Positions 42,118 to 50,898 of a stretch of 64,000 nucleotides of DNA are shown one piece after another. The position numbers were made by a program, and so were the translations under genes. Source of the stretch: Oscillospiraceae bacterium (GTDB taxonomy: Bacteria > Bacillota > Clostridia > Oscillospirales > Ruminococcaceae). The stretch is taken from NCBI GenBank assembly GCA_014799395.1, contig JAAVID010000081.1, positions 1 to 64,000 on the forward strand. Reading direction: 5' to 3'. Positions within the stretch are counted from its first letter, which is position 1, and each line of letters starts with the position of its first letter. The notes under the pieces are model-generated. The model was not told the DNA's origin. It was given only the letters and a program-made list of their open reading frames with translations, and did no database searches.

Positions 42118-43137
42118 GTGAAGGTTTACATCTACTCGGAAATGCAAAAAAAGATAGCCAAAAGCGGAGTCGGACGCGCGATATATCATCAGAAAAAGGC
42201 GCTATCCGACTGCGGAGTAACACTTGTCGACAGCGCGGAGGAAGCGGACGTTGTGCATATCAACACCGTGCTGCCGAATTCGTATCAGCTGGCGAAAAAA
42301 CTGCGCAAGGCAGGCAAGCCGCTGGTATATCACGCACATTCAACAAAGGAGGATTTCCGCAATTCCTATATCGGCTCAAACCTTGTCGCGGGATTGTTCA
42401 AGCGGTGGGTAATAAGCTGTTACACCAAGGGCGACGTTATCGTCACGCCAAGCGAGTATTCCAAAAGCCTGTTAAAGGGCTACGGAATAAAAAAAGACAT
42501 TTTCGCCATTTCCAACGGCATAGACCTTGAGGACTACCGCCGCGACGAACAGGCAGGCAAGGAGTTCCGCAGGAAGTACGGCTTTTCCGACGAGGACAAG
42601 GTCATAGTTTCGGCGGGAATGCTGATAAAACGCAAGGGCGTGCAGGATTTCACGGAGATCGCGCGGCAGCTTCCGCAGTATAAATTTATCTGGTTCGGCG
42701 CGACAAATCTTAACCTTGTCGGTCACGAGGCAAGAAATGCCGTAAAGAAAGCTCCGAAAAATGTCATATTCGCGGGTTATGTGGACAAGCCCATGTTACA
42801 GGCGGCGCTTTCGGGCGGAGACCTGTTTATGTTCCCGTCGTATGAGGAGAACGAGGGTATAGTCGTGCTTGAAGCGCTGGCGATGAAGATACCCGCGCTG
42901 TTAAGGAACATTCCCGTGTTCAAAAGCTGGGTATCGTCGGAGGGCGCATACATGGCCAATAATACGGACGAGTTTGTTCGTCTCACCGAGGACATCATTG
43001 AGGGGCGCGTGCCGTCGCGCGTGGAAAACGGATACGAGGTCGTCCGCTCGCGCAGCTTCGCCCAAACCGGCAGACAGCTCGCCGAAGCATACGAACAGGC
43101 AATACGGGTATGTAACGCGCGGAAAAATTCAAAATAA
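42118..43137 (+). CDS. GT4 glycosyltransferase, diglucosyl-diacylglycerol synthase-like
   Basis: A 339-residue GT-B retaining glycosyltransferase. The N-terminus MKVYIYSEMQKKIAKSGVGRAIYHQKKAL resembles the Gram-positive enzymes that add the second glucose to glucosyl-diacylglycerol, the glycolipid anchor of lipoteichoic acid. Other GT4 marks are SNGIDLEDY, the central GMLIKRKGVQDF, and the nucleotide-sugar motif ENEGIVVLEALA. Start is GTG 42118 behind GGAGG. The lipid acceptor is inferred from the N-terminal pattern. The gene is closed by a terminator. Confidence 0.82.
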   Translation: MKVYIYSEMQKKIAKSGVGRAIYHQKKALSDCGVTLVDSAEEADVVHINTVLPNSYQLAKKLRKAGKPLVYHAHSTKEDFRNSYIGSNLVAGLFKRWVISCYTKGDVIVTPSEYSKSLLKGYGIKKDIFAISNGIDLEDYRRDEQAGKEFRRKYGFSDEDKVIVSAGMLIKRKGVQDFTEIARQLPQYKFIWFGATNLNLVGHEARNAVKKAPKNVIFAGYVDKPMLQAALSGGDLFMFPSYEENEGIVVLEALAMKIPALLRNIPVFKSWVSSEGAYMANNTDEFVRLTEDIIEGRVPSRVENGYEVVRSRSFAQTGRQLAEAYEQAIRVCNARKNSK

Positions 43138-43147
43138 CATAAAATTG

Positions 43148-43177
43148 CAAAGGCAATATCTTATGATATTGCCTTTG
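43148..43177 (+). terminator. Terminator of the GT4 gene
   Basis: Thirteen-base stem (43148-43160 with 43165-43177) with a TTAT loop. The following T-run is short, so termination may be partial and the MATE gene may be expressed by readthrough. Confidence 0.7.
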
Positions 43178-43199
43178 ATTTGGGAGAGAAAAAGAGAAA

Positions 43200-44582
43200 A
43201 TGGACGTTAAAGAAAACAAAATGGGCACAATGCCCGTGCCAAAGTTATTGATAACGATGTCGCTGCCGATGGTAATATCGATGTTCGTGCAGGCGATGTA
43301 CAATCTTATCGACAGCATTTTCGTGGCGCAGATAAATCAGAACGCGCTTACGGCAGTGAATATGGCGTTCCCTATGCAGTCGCTGATGATAGCGTTTCAG
43401 ACCGGTCTGGGCGTCGGTATGAACGCGCTTGTCTCAAGACTTCTCGGCGAGAAAAAGCCTAAGGAAGCGGGCAGGGCGGCAGTCCACGGATTGCTGCTCA
43501 CGCTGGTGAATTATCTGATATTCCTTACCGCGGGGCTTACGCTGCTGCCGCTCTTCTTTAACGCGCAGAGCAACGTCGCCGCGGTCGTGGATTACGGCGT
43601 GGAATATCTCTCGGTAATATGCTGTTTCTCTTTCGGATTGTTTTTCCAGATATGCTTTGAGAGGTTTTTGCAGGCTACGGGCAAGACCGTGTACTCTATG
43701 ATAATGCAGGGCGTGGGCGCGGTCGTCAATATCATTCTTGACCCTGTATTTATTTTCGGAGTGGATATGCTCGGCATACCCGCAATGGGCGTGCGCGGCG
43801 CGGCTATCGCAACGGTTCTCGGACAGTGCGTTTCCTGCGCTATCGGTGCGTTTTTGCATTTCGGACTTAATCATGACCTGAAGCTGGAATTCAAGGGCTT
43901 CAGACCCGAAACGTCTATGATAAAGAAAATTTACGCGGTCGGTATCCCGTCTATCGTAATGAGCGCGCTTATGTCGGTTATGACTTACTGTATGAATATG
44001 ATACTTAAAGGCTACGAGGAAGTGGCGGCAACGGCGTTCGGCGTTTACTTCAAGCTCCAGAGCTTTGTAATAATGCCCGTTTTCGGTATGAATAACGGAA
44101 TAGTGCCCATAATAGCATATAACTACGGAGCGCGCAAGGGCGAGCGAATAACCAAAACGATAAAGCTCGGCATAATCTACGCGACGGCGACTATGCTTGT
44201 CGGACTGCTTCTGTTTCAGCTTCTGCCCGAGTTCTTCCTTTCGTTCTTCAAGCCCGACGAGGAGCTTGTGCGGGTAGGTGTTCCCGCGCTGAGAACGCTG
44301 TCGTTCTCGTTCCTGTTTGTCGGCGCTTCGATAGTTATGACGTCGGCGTTTCAAGCGCTCGGAAACGGCGTGTGGAGCCTTGCCGTGTTTGTGGTGAGGC
44401 TGCTCGTGCCCGCGCTTCCGCTGGCGGCGGTCCTCGGAATGATAGGCGGAACGTCCGCGCTCTGGGCGGCTCTCCCGATAAGCGACCTTTGCGGAGTTGT
44501 CCTCTCAGCGGTGCTCATGAGGAGAATGTACAGAAAAACCATCAGACCGATGACGGAAAATTCGACGGAAAAGAGTATATAA
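43200..44582 (+). CDS. MATE family efflux transporter
   Basis: A 460-residue, 12-helix multi-antimicrobial extrusion transporter. It has the two-lobe MATE pattern: LITMSLPMVISMFVQAMYNLIDSIFVAQI at the start, NIILDPVFIFG at the end of the first half, and a second half opening near 245 (VGIPSIVMSALMSV). It exports drugs or metabolites using Na+ or H+. A thioredoxin gene follows 10 bases after its stop codon. Confidence 0.92.
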   Translation: MDVKENKMGTMPVPKLLITMSLPMVISMFVQAMYNLIDSIFVAQINQNALTAVNMAFPMQSLMIAFQTGLGVGMNALVSRLLGEKKPKEAGRAAVHGLLLTLVNYLIFLTAGLTLLPLFFNAQSNVAAVVDYGVEYLSVICCFSFGLFFQICFERFLQATGKTVYSMIMQGVGAVVNIILDPVFIFGVDMLGIPAMGVRGAAIATVLGQCVSCAIGAFLHFGLNHDLKLEFKGFRPETSMIKKIYAVGIPSIVMSALMSVMTYCMNMILKGYEEVAATAFGVYFKLQSFVIMPVFGMNNGIVPIIAYNYGARKGERITKTIKLGIIYATATMLVGLLLFQLLPEFFLSFFKPDEELVRVGVPALRTLSFSFLFVGASIVMTSAFQALGNGVWSLAVFVVRLLVPALPLAAVLGMIGGTSALWAALPISDLCGVVLSAVLMRRMYRKTIRPMTENSTEKSI

Positions 44583-44592
44583 GGAGGTTATT

Positions 44593-44901
44593 ATGGCAGT
44601 ATTGACGATAACGGCGGAAAATTTCAAAACGGAGGTGCTTGGCAGCGCAAAGCCCGTGCTGTTGGATTTCTGGGCGACGTGGTGCCCGCCCTGTATGATG
44701 CAGTCTCCGATAGTCGACGAGCTCGCGGAGGAGCGCTCCGACATAGTAGTCGGAAAAGTAAACACCGACGAACAGCCCGAGCTTTCGGCGGCGTTTGAGG
44801 TCGAGAATATCCCCACGCTCGTGATAATGCGCGGCGGCAAGGTAAGCGCACGCTTAGTCGGGCTTCACAGTAAGGAGCAAATTCTCGAAGAATTAAAGTA
44901 A
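44593..44901 (+). CDS. Thioredoxin-like protein with a CPPC active site
   Basis: A 102-residue single-domain thioredoxin fold: LLDFWATWCPPCMMQSPIVDEL, then KVNTDEQPELSAAFEVENIPTLVIMRGG with the cis-Pro loop. The redox motif is CPPC instead of the canonical CGPC of TrxA, which in related folds shifts the redox potential. It is co-transcribed with the MATE transporter and starts behind AAGGAGG. It may be a second thioredoxin; the partner reductase is not in the window. Confidence 0.9.
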   Translation: MAVLTITAENFKTEVLGSAKPVLLDFWATWCPPCMMQSPIVDELAEERSDIVVGKVNTDEQPELSAAFEVENIPTLVIMRGGKVSARLVGLHSKEQILEELK

Positions 44902-44907
44902 AAATAA

Positions 44908-44945
44908 GCGTCGAACGATTTTCCGTTCGACGCCGATTTTTTTAT
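44908..44945. terminator. Bidirectional terminator after the thioredoxin gene
   Basis: Ten-base stem (44908-44917 with 44924-44933) followed by CGATTTTTTT on the plus strand, and by an A-run at the other side for the convergent TIR gene. Confidence 0.85.
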
Positions 44946-46969
44946 TTATACGTTCTCTGCGCCGCAGCCAGACAATCGTTGATAAGCTCCTTAGTCATCT
45001 CCTTGTTCGCGAACGCCTCGGCAATATCATTTTCACGCGCGTTCCTCATCTCGTCGAGGAGCTTGTCAAGCCGTTTATTGTCGCGGTAATAATGCCGTAT
45101 CCTTGAAGCCTTGCTGCAATACAGCGCGATAGTCAGCACCGCTATCGCAATCAGCAGCAGTCCAACGATAATTGTCCAGACCGACGCCGTGTCCGCGCCG
45201 AACTTTTTCTCAAGCACCGACAGCCCCAAGGAAAGCACGACCAAATATCCTACGCTCAACGCCACTATGCCGCCCAAATATCCGCCCGAAAAGCAGTCTC
45301 TCGCAACGCTGTTGGCGATACCCGCGATGATCATAGACACGAACGGCGACCCAATTGCGATAAGCGACAACACCAAATTGTTGTCGGTGTGCAGTGACAA
45401 AATCATACATATCCCGAACGCAATAAGCCCGATACCGAGCGGTATCAGCCACACGTTCAGAAGTGTGGGTTTCCACGGCTGAGGCACCTCGCCGCCGCTG
45501 AAGCTCGGATAGGTTTTCTTTATACCCTCGGACGCGTCGAGTACCTTATTGAGTGCCATGGCGTTTGTGCGCTCCGTAGACGCGTCGTAGCTTCTGAATA
45601 TGTCGCGGAAGCTCTCGGTCAGCTCGTCCGCTTCGGCAAGCCTTGCAGCGCACTCCTCCAGCTTTTCGGCGCTGTCGTTGTAGCGCGCCACGCGTTCAAA
45701 ATACGTTTTTGCTTGTTTAAGGCTTGCATAGCTCCCGCCCTCGGCAAGCAGCTTGCAGGCTTTGTTGTAGACGGCTTTTGTGCTTTGCTCTTCAAGGTCG
45801 ACTCCGAAATGTACGGCGTTTTTGTAATTTGAGGATTCCGTTATGTCAATGCTCAGATTGCCAAGCTCCTCCTCGCGCCGACAGTTGAACTCCGAAAGCA
45901 GCTTTCCGAGATACGCTCTGCCGCATTTCGGGTCGAGGTCGAGCACCTTTTCGCAGTACTGGTCAGCGTTCTCCCATTCGTTGCTGCCGAGGAACAAAAA
46001 CGCGCGTTCGAGCAGCGGCTCGACAGCCTGTCCTCCGCTGATCTGCACAACAGCCGCGCCGCCCTGCGCCCCGCCTTTCGGGATTATCTTTCCGATACCG
46101 CGCACAAGATCCTGCAAAAAACCGACCTTGCCCATATCCTGCCCTTGAAGATGCTTGAATTCGGAGGGCATATCGTATGGATCTATGTCGCAGTAGCAAG
46201 GTATAAGCGTCCTGCTGCGGTCGTTTTTCATCAGCGCGAGAAATCTGCTCCACTCGTTCTTTACCCACACCGCGTTAAAATGCTCAAAGCTCGTTCCGAC
46301 GGCAAGCATTATCTTCGCGGAATTCAGCGCGGCAAATATGTACGGCTCGTAGTCCTTGCCGAGAATATCCTCAAGCGTTATTCTCGAGAAGAAAACCTTG
46401 TAGCCCTTTGCCGTAAGCTCGTCGTATATGTCCTGCGCCAGAACGGAGTCCTTTGTGCGCTGACCATCCTCGGCGGTCTCCTTGTAGCTTATGAAAATAT
46501 CGAACGGCTCCTCGTTCCTCGCGATCTCGAGTATGCCCTTTTGCAGACGGTCTATCTCTTTGGCCTCGGCGCGGTAGACGGTAAGCGCCGCACTGTCGGC
46601 GCAGGAGCAGGCGCGTTCAAAATCATCGTCGTCGAATATGCTGTCAAATGCCGTTCTGCGGCAGGTCGGAACTTTTTTGCCGGTCGCGGGGTCGTCGACG
46701 TATTCAATGCCGAACTTGCACAAACACAGCCCCCAGAACGCCTCCGCCTCCTCGGGAAACTCGGCGACTATGTTCTCGTAAATGCCCGCCGCCTTGTCGA
46801 ACTCGCAGTCGCTTCTCAGACGGTTCGCGCGGTTGAACAGGTTGACCTTTTTCTCTCCGCTGTCCGAAGGAACGGTCTGTTGTGTTCCGCAGTAATCACA
46901 TTCGCAGACGGTGTTTCCCTCGATAACGTTAAGGTTGCCGTTGCACATTTTACACTTGAAAATAGCCAT
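44942..46969 (-). CDS. Zinc-ribbon, TIR, TPR and membrane-helix protein
   Basis: A 675-residue multidomain protein. An N-terminal zinc ribbon (C6, C9, C24, C27) and a short TPR-like region (about 42-85) are followed by a TIR domain (about 155-285) with FDIFISYKET, KVFFSRITLED and AVGTSFEHFNAVWVKNEW. Glu208 aligns with the catalytic Glu of NAD-cleaving TIR domains. Further TPR-like helices (about 320-470) lead to four membrane helices (about 505-640) and a charged tail. Such proteins are recurrent in Firmicutes, and their function is unproven. NADase signalling or defence is possible. No partner gene is adjacent. Confidence 0.85.
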   Translation of the reverse strand: MAIFKCKMCNGNLNVIEGNTVCECDYCGTQQTVPSDSGEKKVNLFNRANRLRSDCEFDKAAGIYENIVAEFPEEAEAFWGLCLCKFGIEYVDDPATGKKVPTCRRTAFDSIFDDDDFERACSCADSAALTVYRAEAKEIDRLQKGILEIARNEEPFDIFISYKETAEDGQRTKDSVLAQDIYDELTAKGYKVFFSRITLEDILGKDYEPYIFAALNSAKIMLAVGTSFEHFNAVWVKNEWSRFLALMKNDRSRTLIPCYCDIDPYDMPSEFKHLQGQDMGKVGFLQDLVRGIGKIIPKGGAQGGAAVVQISGGQAVEPLLERAFLFLGSNEWENADQYCEKVLDLDPKCGRAYLGKLLSEFNCRREEELGNLSIDITESSNYKNAVHFGVDLEEQSTKAVYNKACKLLAEGGSYASLKQAKTYFERVARYNDSAEKLEECAARLAEADELTESFRDIFRSYDASTERTNAMALNKVLDASEGIKKTYPSFSGGEVPQPWKPTLLNVWLIPLGIGLIAFGICMILSLHTDNNLVLSLIAIGSPFVSMIIAGIANSVARDCFSGGYLGGIVALSVGYLVVLSLGLSVLEKKFGADTASVWTIIVGLLLIAIAVLTIALYCSKASRIRHYYRDNKRLDKLLDEMRNARENDIAEAFANKEMTKELINDCLAAAQRTYK

Positions 46970-47047
46970 AATTACCTCCCATTATTTATACCTCAATTAT
47001 ACCATATACTAAAATATATTGTCAATACGTTTTTTCGAGCCCGTCTC

Positions 47048-47076
47048 TTGACACCAAAGGTAAAATATGCTATAAT
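47048..47076 (+). promoter_or_regulatory. Promoter of the ParB-like gene
   Basis: TTGACA at 47048-47053 and TATAAT at 47071-47076, 17-base spacer. Confidence 0.85.
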
Positions 47077-47112
47077 AAGTTAAACATCTGTTCGGCGGGA
47101 GGAAACAGCGGC

Positions 47113-47712
47113 GTGAACTTTTTAAGAGCAAGCTCCGAGGACGAAATGATTCTGGAATATTTAAACGCGGAATACCGTTCCGAGAGATTTTCGGAGCAAA
47201 TCAAAAAAGCCTTAAAAACGCTTATGCTTGACGAGAGCGTAATACTATCCGCAAACTTGAATAACGCCGCCGAAAACACCTCAAGAAAAAAGTTGCTCGG
47301 AGAATTTCGGGGCTACGGCTTGAACCGCGAGTTATTCGAGAATTTTCCGAGCGAGATCCAATGGAGCGTATGCGGCTTCACAAGCGGCGATTTGAAAAAT
47401 ATCAGATATATCGATTACAGCTACTGGAACGAATTGTCGCGGGGAACACATTCGCCGCTGACCGCCGCCGAGACCGTTCGCAGCGGAATTGAGATTTATA
47501 ATTTGAGCAACGAGGGTTTTCTTAAAGCCGCGGAATTTATAAAAAACGGCGGAAAATTTTTCAGACCGATCTTATTAACGTCCGATTTTGAACGTTTCGT
47601 TATCGTCGAGGGGCATTTCAGAATAACGGCTTACGCACTGGTTCCCGAATACTTTGACAATGTGGAATGTTTCGTCGGAAAATGCGGCGGCGACTTGAAA
47701 AAGTGGCTCTGA
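47113..47712 (+). CDS. Uncharacterised protein with a ParB-like C-terminal motif
   Basis: A 199-residue soluble protein starting at GTG 47113 behind GGGAGG. I do not recognise the N-terminal part, which is helical and charged (about 1-100). The C-terminus, FFRPILLTSDFERFVIVEGHFRITAYALVP, has the EGHxRxxA pattern of the ParB/sulfiredoxin-like fold used in nucleotide or DNA processing. The gene stands alone with its own promoter and a terminator, between the divergent TIR gene and pnuC. It could be a small regulatory or nucleotide-binding protein. Confidence 0.7.
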   Translation: MNFLRASSEDEMILEYLNAEYRSERFSEQIKKALKTLMLDESVILSANLNNAAENTSRKKLLGEFRGYGLNRELFENFPSEIQWSVCGFTSGDLKNIRYIDYSYWNELSRGTHSPLTAAETVRSGIEIYNLSNEGFLKAAEFIKNGGKFFRPILLTSDFERFVIVEGHFRITAYALVPEYFDNVECFVGKCGGDLKKWL

Positions 47713-47751
47713 AATTCAATAAAATGTTGCCGCCGGGTAACGGCGTATCCA

Positions 47752-47804
47752 CGCCATACGCACATCGTTAGGTCTTTGAAGATGCGCGTATGGCGCTTTG
47801 TTTT
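47752..47804 (+). terminator. Terminator ahead of pnuC
   Basis: Fifteen-base stem with one mismatch (47752-47766 with 47781-47795) followed by TTTGTTTT. It lies 22 bases ahead of the pnuC start codon, so it may also act as a regulated leader hairpin. Confidence 0.7.
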
Positions 47805-47816
47805 AGGAGTAATAAA

Positions 47817-48518
47817 ATGAAAAAGCACTATTTCACGAAAACGGAAACGGCGCTGTGGTGCGCGTCCGTTCTGCTGATAACGGCGGCGTTTCTGCTGTTT
47901 GACAGGGGGAATTATCTCACGCTAGCCGCTTCGCTTATCGGGGTGACTTCGCTGATATTCAGCGCCAAGGGCAATCCCATAGGGCAGGTGCTTATCATTA
48001 TTTTCAGCGTGCTGTACGGGATAATTTCGTTCGGCTTCGCGTACTACGGCGAGATGATGACCTACCTCGGAATGACCGCGCCGATGTCGGTTTTCGCGCT
48101 GGTATCGTGGCTGAAAAATCCCTACGGAGAGAGCCGCGCGGAGGTAAAAGTAAACCGTATCCACCGCCGCGAGGTCGTTTTTATGTTCGCGCTGTCGGCG
48201 GTCGTGACGGTCGGGTTTTACTTTATCCTGAAAGCGTTCGGCACGGCAAACCCGATCCCGAGCACGCTCTCCGTAACGACCAGCTTTCTCGCGGTGTACC
48301 TCACGTTTCGGCGGTGCGCGTTCTTCGCGCTGGCATACGCCTCCAACGACCTCGTGCTGATAGTGCTCTGGGCGCTCGCGGCTATGAAAAATACGTCGTA
48401 CATATCGGTCACGGTCTGCTTTATTATCTTTTTGGTTAATGACATTTACGGCTTTGTGAACTGGTCAAAAATATACAAACGGCAGAACGAACGGGGTCAA
48501 GGCAACGCCGCACATTAA
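47817..48518 (+). CDS. pnuC: Nicotinamide riboside transporter PnuC
   Basis: A 233-residue PnuC-family facilitator with seven or eight membrane helices. Characteristic features are the GNPIGQVLIIIFSVLYGIISF segment, WLKNP after helix 3, and the C-terminal NDIYGFVNWSKI. PnuC-family proteins take up nicotinamide riboside or related vitamins. ATG 47817 follows TTTAGGAG. It is just upstream of the ECF-type vitamin operon, and a role in NAD precursor salvage is expected. Confidence 0.88.
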   Translation: MKKHYFTKTETALWCASVLLITAAFLLFDRGNYLTLAASLIGVTSLIFSAKGNPIGQVLIIIFSVLYGIISFGFAYYGEMMTYLGMTAPMSVFALVSWLKNPYGESRAEVKVNRIHRREVVFMFALSAVVTVGFYFILKAFGTANPIPSTLSVTTSFLAVYLTFRRCAFFALAYASNDLVLIVLWALAAMKNTSYISVTVCFIIFLVNDIYGFVNWSKIYKRQNERGQGNAAH

Positions 48519-48614
48519 CATTTGGGTATAATGCTATTAACCAAAAGTTTCTTCCAAATAACTTCCATTTACATTATAATAAGTATTATAGGGCAATCGG
48601 AAAGAAGGGAAACA

Positions 48615-49715
48615 ATGAAAAAAAGATTATCGGCGCTTCTCGCGGCGGTTGTACTGCTGACAGGGTGCAATAATTCGCAGGGCTCGGGCAGTTCGACAGT
48701 TATCGGAGGACAGGTCATCAGCCGACCCGAAAGCACTTCAACGTCCGAAAAGAACAACTCGGACAGCTCGGAAAATACGGACAATGAGAGCAATACGGAG
48801 AGCCTTCCCGAAAGCGGTACGCCAACGGAGAACGTTCCGCAGGACGGCAAGCCCGTCGTATATATGACGACCGACATCTCGCCCGAGGGCTTACAGGCGG
48901 TCTATGACGCGCTTGGTTGGTCTCCGACGGGCAAACTCGCGGTCAAGCTGTCTACCGGCGAACCTCCCGCAAGCAACTATCTCCGCCCCGAGCTTATCGG
49001 AGACTTGGTAAAATCTCTCGGCGGAACTATCGTTGAATGCAACACCGCATACGGCGGCTCGCGCGCCGAGACCGCAATGCATTATCAAGTCGCAAAGGAC
49101 CACGGCTTCACCGACATCGCAGAGTTCCAAATTCTCGACGAGGACGGCTCGATGACCCTCCCCGTGACGGGCGGCGCGCAGCTTTCGGAAAACTACGTCG
49201 GCGCGCACTTCGGCGATTACGACAGCTATCTCGTGCTCTCTCACTTTAAGGGTCACGCTATGGCGGGCTTTGGCGGAGCTATCAAAAACATCTCGATAGG
49301 TCTCGGCTCAAGCGAGGGCAAAAGCTGGATACACAGCGCGGGCAGCAGCCGCACAAACCCGTGGGGAGGGGCGCAGGATCCGTTCCTCGAATCGATGGCG
49401 GAGGCGGGAAAATCCGTCTCGGACTACCTCGGAAACGGCGAGCGCATAGTTTATATCAACGTAATGAACAGGCTCTCGGTGGACTGCGACTGCGACGGAA
49501 ATCCCTCCGAGCCCGATATGCACGACATCGGCATACTCGCCTCGACAGACCCCGTAGCGGTCGACCAGGCGTGCATTGACCTCGTATATTCGGCGGAGGA
49601 CGGCGCTTCGCTTATCAAGCGCATAGAGTCGCGCAACGGTCTGCACACGCTCGAACACGCCGCGGAAATAGGTCTCGGCAGCAGAGAATACAGCTTGGTA
49701 TCGGTAGATCAATAA
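48615..49715 (+). CDS. DUF362-domain lipoprotein
   Basis: A 366-residue lipoprotein: lipobox LLTGC, a Ser/Glu-rich linker and a DUF362 domain with YLRPELIGDLVKSLGGTIVECNTAYGG, HFKGHAMAGFGGAIKNISIG and ILASTDPVAVDQACIDLV. DUF362 proteins are often ferredoxin-linked in the cytoplasm; an exported lipid-anchored version without 4Fe-4S motifs is unusual. It heads a four-gene run with an ECF S component, a kinase and a permease. Start ATG 48615 lies after AGAAGGGA; upstream in-frame Met residues precede a region without a ribosome site. Confidence 0.85.
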   Translation: MKKRLSALLAAVVLLTGCNNSQGSGSSTVIGGQVISRPESTSTSEKNNSDSSENTDNESNTESLPESGTPTENVPQDGKPVVYMTTDISPEGLQAVYDALGWSPTGKLAVKLSTGEPPASNYLRPELIGDLVKSLGGTIVECNTAYGGSRAETAMHYQVAKDHGFTDIAEFQILDEDGSMTLPVTGGAQLSENYVGAHFGDYDSYLVLSHFKGHAMAGFGGAIKNISIGLGSSEGKSWIHSAGSSRTNPWGGAQDPFLESMAEAGKSVSDYLGNGERIVYINVMNRLSVDCDCDGNPSEPDMHDIGILASTDPVAVDQACIDLVYSAEDGASLIKRIESRNGLHTLEHAAEIGLGSREYSLVSVDQ

Positions 49716-49727
49716 GGAGAGATATGA

Positions 49728-50327
49728 ATGGACAACATGAATAAAACCGAAAAAACAACAAAAATCAGACCCGTACTGAACCTCACGCTTGCGGCAATGT
49801 TCCTCGCGGTGGGGTTGCTGCTGCCGTTCCTTACGGGGCAGATAAAGCAGATAGGCAATATGCTGCTGCCCATGCACATTCCCGTTATTATGTGCGGACT
49901 GATATGCGGCTGGAAATACGGACTTGGCGTGGGGTTTGTGACCCCGATACTCCGCTACTTCCTTTGGGGTATGCCCGTGCTTTACCCGAACGGTATCGCA
50001 ATGGCTTTCGAGCTTGCGACTTACGGACTGGTGGTCGGTCTGCTGTATGCGCATTCACGCTGGAAGTGCATTATCTCGCTTTACCGCAGTATGATAATCG
50101 CGATGATCGCAGGACGTATCGTCTGGGGCGTCGCGGAAATTTTCCTGCTCGGTTTCGGCGAAAACCACTTCACGTGGGAGATGTTTATCGCGGGCGCATT
50201 TCTGAACGCGTTCCCGGGCATTATTTTGCAGCTTATCTTCATTCCCGCTATGATGCTGGTGCTTAACAAAACGGGGCTTGTGAAGTTTTCCAAGCATCAC
50301 AAACACATTAAAAATTCCGAGGGTTAA
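49728..50327 (+). CDS. ECF transporter S component
   Basis: A 199-residue substrate-binding membrane subunit of an energy-coupling-factor vitamin transporter: about six helices, the AAMFLAVGLLLPF start and LPMHIPVIMCGLICGWKYGLGVGF, which matches the ECF S family. The ATPase and T subunits are not in the window, so it would share a housekeeping EcfAA'T module. It follows the DUF362 lipoprotein by 12 bases and precedes the kinase by two bases. The vitamin is unknown; a substrate trapped by phosphorylation is one possibility given the kinase. Confidence 0.85.
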   Translation: MDNMNKTEKTTKIRPVLNLTLAAMFLAVGLLLPFLTGQIKQIGNMLLPMHIPVIMCGLICGWKYGLGVGFVTPILRYFLWGMPVLYPNGIAMAFELATYGLVVGLLYAHSRWKCIISLYRSMIIAMIAGRIVWGVAEIFLLGFGENHFTWEMFIAGAFLNAFPGIILQLIFIPAMMLVLNKTGLVKFSKHHKHIKNSEG

Positions 50328-50329
50328 TT

Positions 50330-50896
50330 ATGAACAACGCCGTTTCCGTTATCGCCGAGGAGATAAAAAAACGCGAAAAGCCGCTGCTCGTCGCAATCGA
50401 CGGGCGCTGCGCCGCAGGCAAGACAACGCTTTCGGAGCAGCTCCGCGAAATGCTCGGCTGCAATGTTATTCACGCCGACAGCTTTTTTCCGCGCCCCGAA
50501 CAGCGCACCGCCGAACGCCTTAACGAGCCCGGCGGAAATCTCGACTATGAACGGCTTCTCGAAGAGGTGATCCTTCCGCTGAAGCGCGGAGGAGCGTTTT
50601 CCTACCGCCCGTTCAGCTGCAAAACGCAGAGCCTTGTCGGGGAAATTCACGTTGAGCCGAACGACATAACGATAATCGAGGGCTCATACAGCTGTCACCC
50701 CGCGCTTTGGGAATATTACGACCTGCGCGTGTTCCTCACCGTCGACCCCGAGGAGCAGCTTCGGCGTATAGAGCGCCGCAACGGTATGGACGCGCTGACG
50801 GTGTTCCGCGGGCGCTGGATACCGTTAGAGGAAAAATACTTCGCCGCGCTGAATGTCGCGGAAAAATGCGATCTTATTCTTGACACACGGGAGTAA
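50330..50896 (+). CDS. Uridine-kinase-like P-loop kinase
   Basis: A 188-residue nucleoside/vitamin kinase of the uridine kinase and nicotinamide riboside kinase-like group. Walker A is DGRCAAGKTT near residue 25, the substrate Asp is in HADSFFPRPEQR, and the lid has RRIERRNG. It begins two bases after the ECF S component stop codon. The neighbourhood suggests that it phosphorylates the imported compound, but the substrate is not determined. Confidence 0.82.
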   Translation: MNNAVSVIAEEIKKREKPLLVAIDGRCAAGKTTLSEQLREMLGCNVIHADSFFPRPEQRTAERLNEPGGNLDYERLLEEVILPLKRGGAFSYRPFSCKTQSLVGEIHVEPNDITIIEGSYSCHPALWEYYDLRVFLTVDPEEQLRRIERRNGMDALTVFRGRWIPLEEKYFAALNVAEKCDLILDTRE

Positions 50897-50898
50897 TT

